DNA of 64,000 bases from Dryococelus australis (lineage: Eukaryota > Arthropoda > Insecta > Phasmatodea > Phasmatidae): the NCBI GenBank assembly GCA_029891345.1, contig CM057006.1, forward strand, positions 46,815,556 to 46,879,555, written 5' to 3'. Of this stretch, positions 22,436 through 32,415 are shown in pieces. Each line of letters starts with the position of its first letter. The first letter of the stretch is position 1. A program made the position numbers and the translations under genes. The notes below the pieces were generated by a model, which saw only the letters and a program-made list of their open reading frames with translations, made no database searches and had not been told where the DNA came from.

Positions 22436-22648
22436 TAGGCTGTTCACATTTAAGGCCCTCCTAAAAGGCATTAATCCATAGTAAATATATTTTATTGCAG
22501 TCTCGGACGTTTAACTTTTGACAGTGATGAAACGAGTAAGTTGTGCTTGTCATGTTGCAATGTTTATATTAAAAAATGGCGGAAAGGTAGAAATTAAATG
22601 AAAGGAAAAATTCTGCAGATATGGCTCATTTTACCGTGAATAGTCTAT
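22434..22648 (+). mobile_element. MITE family E, copy 2 (abuts family A)
   Basis: Starts TATAGGCTGTTCACATTTAA, so about 16 bp of the terminal repeat (GGTAAAGTGAGCACTT) are missing, and ends TTTACCGTGAATAGTCTATA. The interior matches 13171-13413 (TATTGCAGTCTCGGACGTTT, ATGGCGGAAAGGTAGAAATT). It begins exactly at the end of the family A copy, sharing the CTATA junction. Confidence 0.8.
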
Positions 22649-24780
22649 AGCAAGTCTTGCTTCACTATTAGTCACGACAGCGTAGTTCGCTCACAGTTTG
22701 CTAGTTCCGTCACCAGCATCCTCTCTGCCCTGCCGTGTCGCATGTCGAACCAACTCCTGGGTGTCGGGAGGGCTGCAACGTGGGGTGCACACGACACTTC
22801 CGCGAAATCTATCTACTTGCGCCGCTGAGGCACCTCATTGTTCCTCCTTATCAGTAGCATTCTCTGGCGCATACTCACCGCTTGCATGTTTGGGATTCTA
22901 ACAACTGTTCAAAAAAAAAAAACCGGCGATTGTTTCCCACGGCGACAAAGGCACAGCATATCGACGTTTTAACAATACAGTACTTTGGTTACATACTCGC
23001 ATAACTACTGCAGAAAGCATAAAGGGGCCGTGTTATGCTTAATATTTTATTATGTTATACCTACTTAGTAACACTAAACTGTATATTAACAAATGTTTTT
23101 GTAACAAATTGGGGTGCGTGGTTCTCTCAAGACCTCGCTGTTGAGGGCCCTATATACTGAAACGTTTTATGTGAAATCGTTGTTTACCCGCAAACGCGTA
23201 TCTCGGGAAATAAATGTGCTGGAAATATGACATTTTTGTCAGAAAATATAAAAAATAAAAATCTATGGCCCTATTATTTTTACTTTTGTCATATTAAAGT
23301 GTATTCCTGGAGAAATAAAATTTGTGAAAATGGTCAAATATCACTTTTTAAAAGCTTGCCTATGCAGTTTCCGTAAGCGGCAAGAGAAAAGTACAAATTT
23401 ACGGACGTAGATTAATCTGTGGGCTTTCATCGCGTGTAATTAAACCCCGCCGTTAATGACTTAATTTGCACAGTACAGCGTTATGGCGTTAACACTGCAC
23501 ACCTTGCTTGTAGGAGCGATTAGGCGCTAGAAGTGCGTGTAACTGTCGCCCGTATCGCGCCCTCGCTTCTTGACCTTCACTATCTTCCCTCTTCATGGTC
23601 TGTGGTTACGATTTACGTATGACGTAATTAATGATAAAAAGGGGGGGCAGATTAATAAAACAAGAAATTTTAGTCCGGGACTTCGGAAATATAGCACAAA
23701 AACCTATCAGCACTGGCCGTACAACCGCATTAAACGGATTGTAGTTTACTCACAATTATTGAAAGGACAAACGTCCACATCCATAATTGAAATTTCACAA
23801 TAACTGCATACCTATTATATATTTATGCTGCGGCGTAAAGTAAATAGAAAACTGCCGTTTACAAGTTAACCTCGCACAATTAAAATTTGAAAAATTACTT
23901 ATTTTGCAGTAGTGTATAACAGCAGACAATACAAATTTGTTCTCAAGAATTTGTCAGAGCATATGAAGTATATTTCAACTACGAAAAGTCATCAGCTATT
24001 ATTATGAATACATATTTTCCAAAAAAGATTGAAACTTTTTTTCCTGGAATGACATGACGTCTAAAATATCTTATTAACTTCGCTTTCGAAGAGCACAAGG
24101 AAAATAACCTATTATGAATTCAGGTACCACGACGATCGATGTCGATGTTCTCTTTGGCAATATTCAATGCGATACTAACCTAATTAACCCCTTAATTCTG
24201 TGGAAAGCTGTCGTAACTTTTTAACTGTTCAAAATCCGCACTCAAGCCTATAACGTAAACGCCAGTTCCCCGGGGGAAGAAGACAAGAATTAACGTTAGT
24301 AATGTGCGTTCAAAGAAAGATAACTATAAGCTGTGATAAATGTGACTAACGGGCATTGTTTTGACACGCAGACGTGTCGGGATGACATTAAAATAATTCT
24401 TGGTGTGACACAAACAACATGTGGTCATATGGCCTAAGGCGAGTGGGTCACAACACACTTGTTTGCTTTCCGTTGATAGGTAGAAATCCTCCCGTATGGA
24501 ACCGCAGAGGCTCACAATAGCATCTCACGAAAAATTAAGTAAACAAGTCTCAGAAAGTTTCGGACAAGGTTAACAGTAAATAGAGACTTCAATGGCGAGA
24601 TAAATGTAGCCCAGTAAAAGGCAAGCACAAATACTATAATAGTAAAAAGAAACGGACGTGTTGACGAATCAAACACCAAAAGTTACAAAGACCGTCGTCT
24701 CTTCGTAAATAAATCACGTGCAGAACAATCAAATGTGATAGTAAATTCCACACGGGGTAGTAATGAGATATTTCTGGTGA
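22649..24780. other. Unassigned intergenic DNA with a SINE remnant
   Basis: The stretch 23107-23150 (GGTTCTCTCAAGACCTCGCT followed by GTTGAGGG) resembles the 3' part of the window's main SINE and may be a truncated copy. The rest is AT-rich, and frames are short and unremarkable. Confidence 0.4.
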
Positions 24781-24790
24781 CTACTATGGC

Positions 24791-24866
24791 TAGAGTGGAA
24801 CGCAAAGGCGTTTTGCCTTCATATCACCGGGCTCCGGGTTCGGATCTCTGGTAAGCCATACTTGTA
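24791..24866 (+). repeat. tRNA-like element with paired acceptor ends
   Basis: TATGGCT at the 5' side and AGCCATA 69 bases later form a perfect 7-bp acceptor stem. Between them lie an A-box-like TGGCTAGAGTGG and a B-box-like GGTTCGGATCT. The anticodon arm does not fold into a normal 5+7+5 structure and the B box has two departures from consensus, so I read it as a tRNA-derived pseudogene or SINE head. Confidence 0.45.
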
Positions 24867-25283
24867 TGTGACATTTCGAAGTACAGGTCACACCTCCCCT
24901 TCCCCATTCCACGATTATTCGACCGAACAAGTGTGTTAACAATAAGAAAAAATACATTCTTTTTCTGCTACAGTTTCAGGCTGCAATTTTTGAGAAGCAA
25001 CAAAAATAAGTTAACATCTTCCTAATTTAAGATTACGAATCAAATTAAAAACATGTCACTGGGAAATAACACTGCAATAATAAAATGCCATAATTTTCTG
25101 AAGAAACTCATATCAAGAAAATCAGCCTTACATTATCAAATGTTATAAATGTTTATACAAATAAATGTAAATAATAAGTTTGTAGCGTTTCGCAATCATC
25201 CAGGCCTTTGTGTCGGATATCTATACTGTTATGCCACCAATCAAATATACACTGGAATGGAAAGTCACCTGTATAAAACTACT
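24867..25283. other. Unassigned intergenic DNA
   Basis: AT-rich DNA before the minisatellite, with no supported feature. Confidence 0.4.
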
Positions 25284-25657
25284 TTCAGAGACTATCTCAG
25301 CAACGATTAACAGTTTTAAGAGACTACCTAGGCGACGAATAATAACTTTGAGGGACTACCTACGCGAAAGTTAACAGCACTGAAAAAAATACTTAGGCGA
25401 CAAGTAACTGCAGTGGGAAAATACCTAGGCGATGGCTACCAATTTAGAGAGACTAGCTGGACGATGGCTATCAGTTTAGAGAGACTAACTAGACGATGGC
25501 TATCAGTTTAGAGAGACTAACTAGGCGACCGTTAACAGTTTTGAAAGACTACCTAGGCGATGGTTAACGGTTTTGAGACTACCCACGTAAAGGTTAACAA
25601 TTTTGAGAGACTAATTAGGCGACAGTTAGCAGTTGTGAGGGAATACTCAGGCGAGAC
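25284..25657 (+). repeat. 32-bp minisatellite, about 11 diverged units
   Basis: Repeating unit close to GAGAGACTAACTAGGCGATG followed by GCTATCAGTTTA. Exact 32-bp spacing is visible for the units starting at 25447, 25479 and 25511. The outer units are more diverged and vary slightly in length, while the central ones are nearly identical, the usual pattern when a tandem array homogenises from the middle. A 32-bp period does not keep a reading frame, so it is unlikely to code. Confidence 0.9.
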
Positions 25658-26080
25658 GACGTGACGGCGGAACATTTGTAACGAGCTGGACGTGAAGGAA
25701 ACAGCCGCACCACCACTGTACATCCAAGAGAGTGTCCGGGACAGGCGACAGACCTTGCCTCATCTCGGCGCATCGCAGGAATGTCGGCCACTGGTGCGAA
25801 GACGAGGGGAGGTCCCGCTGAAGGGCACTGGGGTATTTTTGTTGGGTTCGATTTGGCGGCTTGCTTAGAAAAGAAAACAGGAAGTCTGTAAAATACGCTG
25901 GCTGTGTACTTTTCGGCGCCATCAAGGTATAGGAAAGCATTTGATAACATAACAGTTCTTTATTTTCCACCAATACTACATTATCAACATACTATCGGTT
26001 TTTATGCATACACGCACGTGCATGAACCAACATATGTTAATGTGCGGCTTTGCCAACAGTCAAGAGGTGAAATGGAGATA
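25658..26080. other. Unassigned DNA beside the minisatellite
   Basis: GC-richer than its surroundings, with two overlapping minus-strand frames of about 110 codons (25615-25973). The translations match nothing I recognise, and one frame runs into the minisatellite. Treated as non-coding. Confidence 0.35.
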
Positions 26081-26300
26081 ATTGGACGGGTTTTAACGAC
26101 ACGTTCTCAAAAGTCATGAAGCAAGGTGGAAATGGACCAGCGCCGGAATGTAAGGGCAGGGAAAAGCAGCAGATACCGAGAAAACCCTCCGACCAGCGGC
26201 ATTATCCAGCTAATATCCGGGAGCGAACCTGATTAACCTTAGTGGGAGGTGAGCAATCTAGCGAGGCGAGCGATTTAGCAGCTACACCACCATTGCCCCA
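26081..26300 (-). mobile_element. tRNA-derived SINE, copy 3 (old, diverged)
   Basis: The main SINE body is recognisable on the minus strand from GGGCAATGGTGGTGTAGC (head) through CTCACCTCCCACTAAGG to the equivalents of ACCGAGAAAACCCTCCGACC and CCGGAATGTAAGGGC on the plus strand. A short duplication (GCGAGGCGAGCGATT region) expands the head. More diverged than copies 1 and 2. Confidence 0.7.
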
Positions 26301-26979
26301 TCAATAGGTCAGAACCCTTTTGTAGTTCATAATCATAGAGTCCCATTTATCACCAACGTCACTGATTCAAAGTGGAGCATTTTTATACAGTAAAGCGTCC
26401 AACTGAGAGTTACTTAAATGAAAATACAAAACACTCAAACAACTAAAAATATCTCGCAAATAATTTCATGTCACAATTCAAATATCGAAAAATGACCTCC
26501 AGTTTATTACTTCCCGCTTAAATATCCGACATAGACCTACCATTTCTAAGGAATACATTTTAAAGCGTACATCAAAAAGTACTATTAGCCAGCTACCGTC
26601 CTGCTGTGCAACATTGCTTTCTTTCATATGTTGCATGTATATTTTTTAAATTTGATTCACATCACTACAAAACACTTGTCATTGTCAGTGTCAATGCAAT
26701 ATTTGAAGGAACATCTAACAAAACTTTCAAGTCCTCTGTCATACTAAAATATACAATACTACACACAAATACTTCACTACTGCCTAATAGTAATGCCTGC
26801 AAATTAAAAAAGTGAAAATAAGCGAAGACACGGGAACAAACAAACATAATAAAATTAATTATGTTAAGTTCACGACAATTATTTTTTTAATGGCAAAATC
26901 CCACAGAGGATATATTCCACCAAGGAGGCTTCATCGCAGGGATTCAGATTAAGTAGGGCGTGGGGAGGGTCGTTCTGCA
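26301..26979. other. Unassigned intergenic DNA
   Basis: AT-rich, no supported gene or repeat. Confidence 0.4.
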
Positions 26980-27570
26980 GCTGTATTCTGTAACTCGTTA
27001 GCTGTCATATAACGATCGATAAAGTCTCTTAACGAGAAAAATCGCTAATGTCATTGAAGAGCGATTCTGTAACTTCTTTTTACCTACAAATGTCGGTACG
27101 TTAACAAAAATCCCCGTTAAGTACGCTGTGGAGAACAGAAAACTTGCTAGAGTATTGAGGGTAACCTACCAATTCAATTCGTATTGCTGAAGTCCGTAAA
27201 TACACGGTAAACCAAAACTAGAGTAAAGTGAGCCAAATTAGCAAAAACTAGTGAAATAAGCTTCATTTAAAACAGTCACAGTCGACTATAGCTGTTGTGT
27301 GCGCTTCGTGTAACTTTACAAAATGGCAGGTATAATGTGAACAGCTTTAATCAAGTAAGCTGAAAACACTGGAATTAAATTTCATAGCACAAAAGCGAAA
27401 CAGTTTGTAACTTAAGATAACTGTTACACCTTGTAAAGCAGTTTTATGTACACAGAATGCTAATTTAATTCCCAAACACGAAATATTTTGACGTGGAGAT
27501 ACATTTACACTTACGTTACAATAAATATAATTATGACTACTTAGCAGTGGTATTCTATCGGTGTTGTGGT

Positions 27571-27645
27571 AAGCGGCATGGCTCGCCGTGAGGACGGTCT
27601 AATACAGATTTAGGTTCGTGGGTTCAATCCCACCTACTTCAAAAA
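27571..27645 (+). repeat. tRNA-like segment
   Basis: Contains GTGGGTTCAATCCCAC, which has a B-box-like core with a short paired stem. The loop is one base short of a normal T arm. An A-box-like region lies about 45 nt upstream (GTAAGCGGCATGGC). Probably a SINE head or tRNA relic inside the larger inverted-repeat element. Confidence 0.4.
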
Positions 27646-28214
27646 TATTTTTTATAGAGTTCTTTATTTTACTGATATTGTGACATAACATTTTGATCAA
27701 TATATTTTAATACCACAATATTAATAATGTGACTAAAACCACAATACATAGTTGTACTAAACTTATTCACATATATCAGCCATGTAAAAAATATAATTAT
27801 ACCCAAGTTTGTAAATTATATTCTGTTATATTTACTACATAGACAAAAATTATAGGTATGCTAGTAGTTGGGTTTAACACATAGGTCCTATCTGAATGAT
27901 AACTGTAATTGCTGAAAAGAAAAATCAGTATTTTCCCAACACTAGCTGCCATTTCATGGCAAACTTTACTGAGTTATTTTAATATGTTATATAGAAATTA
28001 GTCAAATACATTATTTTGATAAGATTCATGTTTTAATGGACTGACACCAGGATCAAGATACTACTCACAGAAGCAGAGAGAAACAGGAGGAGTGAAAGAA
28101 TGAAGAGGTATTGGGAAGAGTGAAGGTGCGCTAAACAAGTCACTCCTGATCCTGATGGGTCATAACTAAAAAAAAAATATTTTTATTAAATATAACTTAA
28201 AAAAAAATTGACAG

Positions 28215-28315
28215 CAACTGGGATTTGAATGTGAAACACAAAAAGGCCTCACAGTGCGACGATTTTGCACCGTGACTCAACCAACTTTGCTATCACAGCA
28301 ACTGATAAGCTGTGA
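28215..28315 (-). repeat. tRNA-like segment
   Basis: On the minus strand it reads TGATAGCAAAGTTGGTTGAG (A-box side) and ACATTCAAATCCCAGT (B-box side), followed by a long T/A-rich tail. The orientation is opposite to the tRNA-like segment at 27571-27645. Confidence 0.4.
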
Positions 28316-28770
28316 AAGTTAATTGTTTTATATTTGAATCGAAAATGAATGATGCATTATAGCTTTGTATATATGGTGCAATCAAACCACCTTCCTTTCT
28401 TACTTTCCTTATAAATTTGTGTATCTGGTGAATAATGTTTGGAATTGCCATGGTGAGGAAAATTCTAAGGCATACAGCAGAACATTACAGAGTATTTGAG
28501 AAGTTCTACACGTGTATTTTATTTTCTTTCTAATCATAAATAAGTCCAAAAATATATGCTCGTTAATGTAACATTTACTTTACGTCTTCATTTGTAGTTA
28601 TCTCACTTTCAGTGCACTCTTGTTTACGTCTCGTGAACGGTATTGGCCGATTAACTGTGTTAAACGCCGTTTAGACGTGACCATTGCAACTATCATTCCA
28701 TCATACGGAATTCGTTATTTAAGTTCTAACAAAATTATTCGTTCCGAGGGTAACGAGTTACAGAATACAG

Positions 28771-29324
28771 CCGCTGGTACGGTGCCGGGATAGCATGGAG
28801 GAAACCCTCAAGACTCGGCGGCGCGACACTGAGAAAACACCCTGGTGGGGCGATGTGGCAGGCGGGGCCTTCATATGGGGAATTTGACGATAGGAATGAC
28901 AATATCTTAAACTGTTCAGAAATTACAGCCGCCTATGCTTATAAGTACACTTACGATATAGTTGGCCCTGTTTCTCTATTCGTAGGGGGTGGCGACTACG
29001 TTAGGAATTTGGCAACTATATCTGCAACAGTTCGGAAATTACAGCCAACTATGCTTATATGGGCTCTTGGGTCATTGTTGACCTGAGGCTGGCAGGAAGC
29101 CTTGGAGGGTTCTCCTTCTCCATGCAGAATGCATAAACGGGAAGTGCACATTTCAGTAGGAAGGAAAACAATATCGTTTGGGAGCACCCAGAGAAAACCG
29201 ACCGGAATACAAGAGGTTAAAGTGCTGTGGTGAAATCTCACAATCCCACATCCTCTTCATTGAGTCGAACATCTCATTGATGGGTCATCGGCGGAAATTG
29301 ACCGGGAAATAAAAGCATGAAGTC
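28771..29324. other. Unassigned intergenic DNA
   Basis: Two weak internal repeats of a TT.GGCAACTATATCTG-type phrase (around 28895 and 29010: AACTGTTCAGAAATTACAGC and CAACAGTTCGGAAATTACAG) suggest an old tandem duplication of about 125 bp. No gene. Confidence 0.35.
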
Positions 29325-29465
29325 GTCAGAGGGGTAAAAAAGGGAAAAATTTCAGGGGTAAAAAGTGAAATTCCGAGGGGGAAAAAGGGGAAATTTTTGT
29401 GGGAAAAGGAGCAGATCGAAGGGGAAAAAAGAAAATTTCACGGGAAAAAATTGAGAAAAACTGGT
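29325..29465 (+). repeat. Purine-rich low-complexity tract
   Basis: Imperfect repeats of GGGGAAAAA(AG)GGGAAATTT-like phrases. Nearly all purine on the plus strand. No coding role. Confidence 0.7.
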
Positions 29466-29679
29466 TAAAGTGACATCATCCAAGATGACGAGCGCTGTGC
29501 CCTGGCACCCCATCTCAGAATGCCCATTTTTATACTACTATCAAAGTTATTAATAAGAACGAAATTACTGTATTAACACTGAAGTGCAACATCTTTAACA
29601 GACCACTTTAACAAACTTGACAGGTTAACATGCAATTTAGAGGGAATGGGGTCTACTGCAGATGAAGATGACAAAGTCT

Positions 29680-32415
29680 GTAAATGTTATCACAGTGTTT
29701 GAAACTATGGATACGAACTTAACATTGGACCTTGAAAAGTCATCGTTAATCGCAGAATTAAAACTGAATCACATGCACGCAGAAGACATAGGCAAAGAAT
29801 AGTCTTTTATTGTATCAAGACCAATGAGAAAGTGTTTTGGATGTGGAAACAAACGACACTTAATTGCAGATTACCACAAGGAGGACAATAACCACAATAG
29901 AGATGTTTCAATGATCAAGGGGAACATACATTATCGAGGCAGGCATCAGAGATACAGTAGTCGTGGTAGCGGTGGACACAACTCAAGCTATTTGTGTTAC
30001 GAAGAAGCGGAAGTTAGATACCTTTATTGCCACTACAGATAAGGAAGAAACTTTACTAGTTGGGGACGAAGAAAGTGTGAAAGAAATTAAGTTTATTTTA
30101 GATTCAGATGGTATGGCCCATTTAATTATGCCAAGTTTGATGTCGTGCATGACAAATATCGAGGATAATGCAAATCTTATAATGATAAAGGTTGCAAATG
30201 GGGAAGAGCTAACTGCAAAACAAAGAGGGATACTAAGACTCTTCAAAGATGATGTCAAAATAAAACTGGAAGCTCTTATTGTGCCAAGCCTCACATTTAA
30301 TCTGTTATCTGTGAAAAAAGATGTCAACTAAGGTAAACACGTTATTCCAGTAATAACAAAGCAGAAATATTTTATGCGAGTGGCCTAAACAGTTGTATGT
30401 TACACTTCTGGAAAGCTATACATAGCATTGTATAAAATAGAACATTGTTGTTCAGTGAATGTGAAAAACTTGTGGCACAGGTGACTTAGCCATCTCAATC
30501 ATGAGAGCTTGAGGTTGCTGCATTTCAAAAATGAGTGTGACTTACTAGCAAGGAAAAGCCAACAGACTACCATTTCCAAGTAGTACCTCATCCAGATTTC
30601 GCAAGATTGGAAAACTAAATCCACACAGATGTAGCGGGACCTGTAGCCACTCCTATTAATAACAGTGAGCAATTCTACCAGACCATGACCATTCACATTT
30701 CTGCATTGTGTACTTGCACAAGACCAAAGCCAATGCTGTGGAAAATCTAATTGACTTTATAAAAGATATAAATCCCAATTCGGAACAAGGTGTACAAGTT
30801 GTGCAATAAACTGGGGGAAAGGATTCTCTTCAAAAAATCTAAAGACATTCTGCACTGACACTGGCATCCAATTAGAATATACAACTCCCCACTCACCACA
30901 AATAAATGGGATAAGTGAAAGGCTTAACAAGACTGCTCAATAAATTGAGAACTATGTTTGCAGAAACAAATTTGCCTAAATACTTATGGGAGGAAGCAAT
31001 ACGCACTGCAGCGTACCAGCTTAATCAGTCTTCTACTGCTGCACTTAAAGAAAAAATTCCTGCCAAGCTTCTTTTAGGACAAGCTCGACACTAGAGCCAA
31101 ACCAACAAGGATGGTTGGTTACAGTCCTAATGTTTATAGGGTATGGGACCCTGTAACAGACAATGTACAAGTGACAAGAGATGTGACATTTGACAAGACT
31201 GATGTGCAGTATGAGGAATAACAAAAACCTTGTTGCACCAAAAATTAAGTTCAGTGATGGGGACACCAAGGAATGTGAAGACATAGCCAACACAGTAAAG
31301 ACAACTACAGCTGCAGAAAGTGATGATGAGTTTTATGTATTTATAAACCAGAATAAAGTGTTCTCATCTACGAGACTGAAAAGGAAATTAGCAAAAAACC
31401 AAAACATCTGGAAAACTATGAACTTTATGTTGCATATTGCCTAGTGAGTGAGTACAATACACAAACCTATGAAGAAGTGTACTAGAAAGTGAAAAGTGGA
31501 TAGAAGCCATCAAGAAAGAACTGGAAGCACACAATACATTCCCAAATTTGGATAATAGCGGACCCACGTGAGAACGTTAAATCAGTTGAGACTAAATGGG
31601 CATTTAAACCAAATATTCACTACAGAAGGATTGATGTGTTAAGCAGATGGCTGTACCAACAACCTTTTTGAATGGGATGCTCCACACTGATGTGTAAATT
31701 TTTCAGCCAAAAGGAGTTTAAAAAAAAAGGAGAGAGAGTTCTGAAGCTCCAAAGACGCTCTGTGGACTTTACGATTCCCCAAGGTGTTGGAACCAAAGGT
31801 TCAACCAGTTTGCAACCAAGAATGATCTCAGAAGGTCAAGTTTTGATGCCTGTTTGTATGTTGGGAGACAATTTGTGGTTATTGGTTGTATGGGTAGACT
31901 TTTATTTGATGGGTGAGAAAAAATAATAGAACTACTTCAGCAACACAAATACAATAATTTAATGCGAAAGATGTGGGAGAATTGCAGTGCCTCACTCAGA
32001 CAGAGTTAACGATAGCAGAAAACAGAATTGAACAGTCCCAGCATAAGCTTATTGACAAGATGTTGAGATTTAACCTAGAGGAATGAATATAGGATCTACA
32101 TTTTCAATGGAAAACAGACCTGAAATCTGTGAAGCAAATACTGTGATAAACTGTGCCGTATTGAGAACTTGCCGTTAGCTTGACGTACTTATCCCAAGTC
32201 ATCAGGCCTGATGTAGCACCTGCCACATCACATTTGAGTAGTTTTCTGGACCGTCCAACTCAGGTCTTGTCGAATGCATCAAAACGAGTGCTGTGGTATG
32301 TAAAGGGACAAGAAATTAGTGTACCACAAATGTCCAGACCAGTGCTCAGGTAATCACATTTTCTGATGCAGATTGGGGAAGTGACCAGATGGATCACAAG
32401 TGTGTTAGTGGGATA
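29680..32415 (+). pseudogene. Decayed Ty1/copia retrotransposon (gag-pol remains)
   Basis: Domains appear in copia order on the plus strand. A gag zinc knuckle at 29833-29874 has spacing C-x2-C-x4-H-x4-Y, with the final Cys replaced by Tyr. A protease-like frame follows (29963-30331), where LDSDG stands for the usual DSG and is followed by VPSLTFNLLSVKK. Integrase remains (about 30480-30950) include TDTGIQLEYTTPHSPQ and NG.SERLNKT. Reverse transcriptase traces lie at about 31498-31900 (WIEAIKKELEAHN, FLNGMLHTDV, and a frame-shifted LYG-type region). RNase H remains lie at about 32220-32410 (FLDRPTQVL, ASKRVLWYVKG). Stops and frameshifts occur throughout, and no LTRs were recognised. It cannot produce a working protein. 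Confidence 0.85.

Larger units (their letters stand above)
26981..28770. mobile_element. 1.8-kb element with 20-bp terminal inverted repeats
   Basis: The left end, CTGTATTCTGTAACTCGTTA (26981-27000), is repeated as an exact inverted copy at the right end (28751-28770). The flanks do not show an obvious target duplication. The interior is AT-rich and lacks a transposase frame, so this is a non-autonomous or gutted element of uncertain superfamily. It contains two tRNA-like segments in opposite orientation (27571-27645 and 28215-28315). Confidence 0.65.

Noticed and set aside
25615-25973. Overlapping 108-111 codon minus-strand frames as a gene
   Set aside because: One runs into the minisatellite; translations are unlike any family and compete with each other.
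27571-27645. Functional tRNA gene
   Set aside because: The T loop is short and the acceptor and anticodon stems do not pair.
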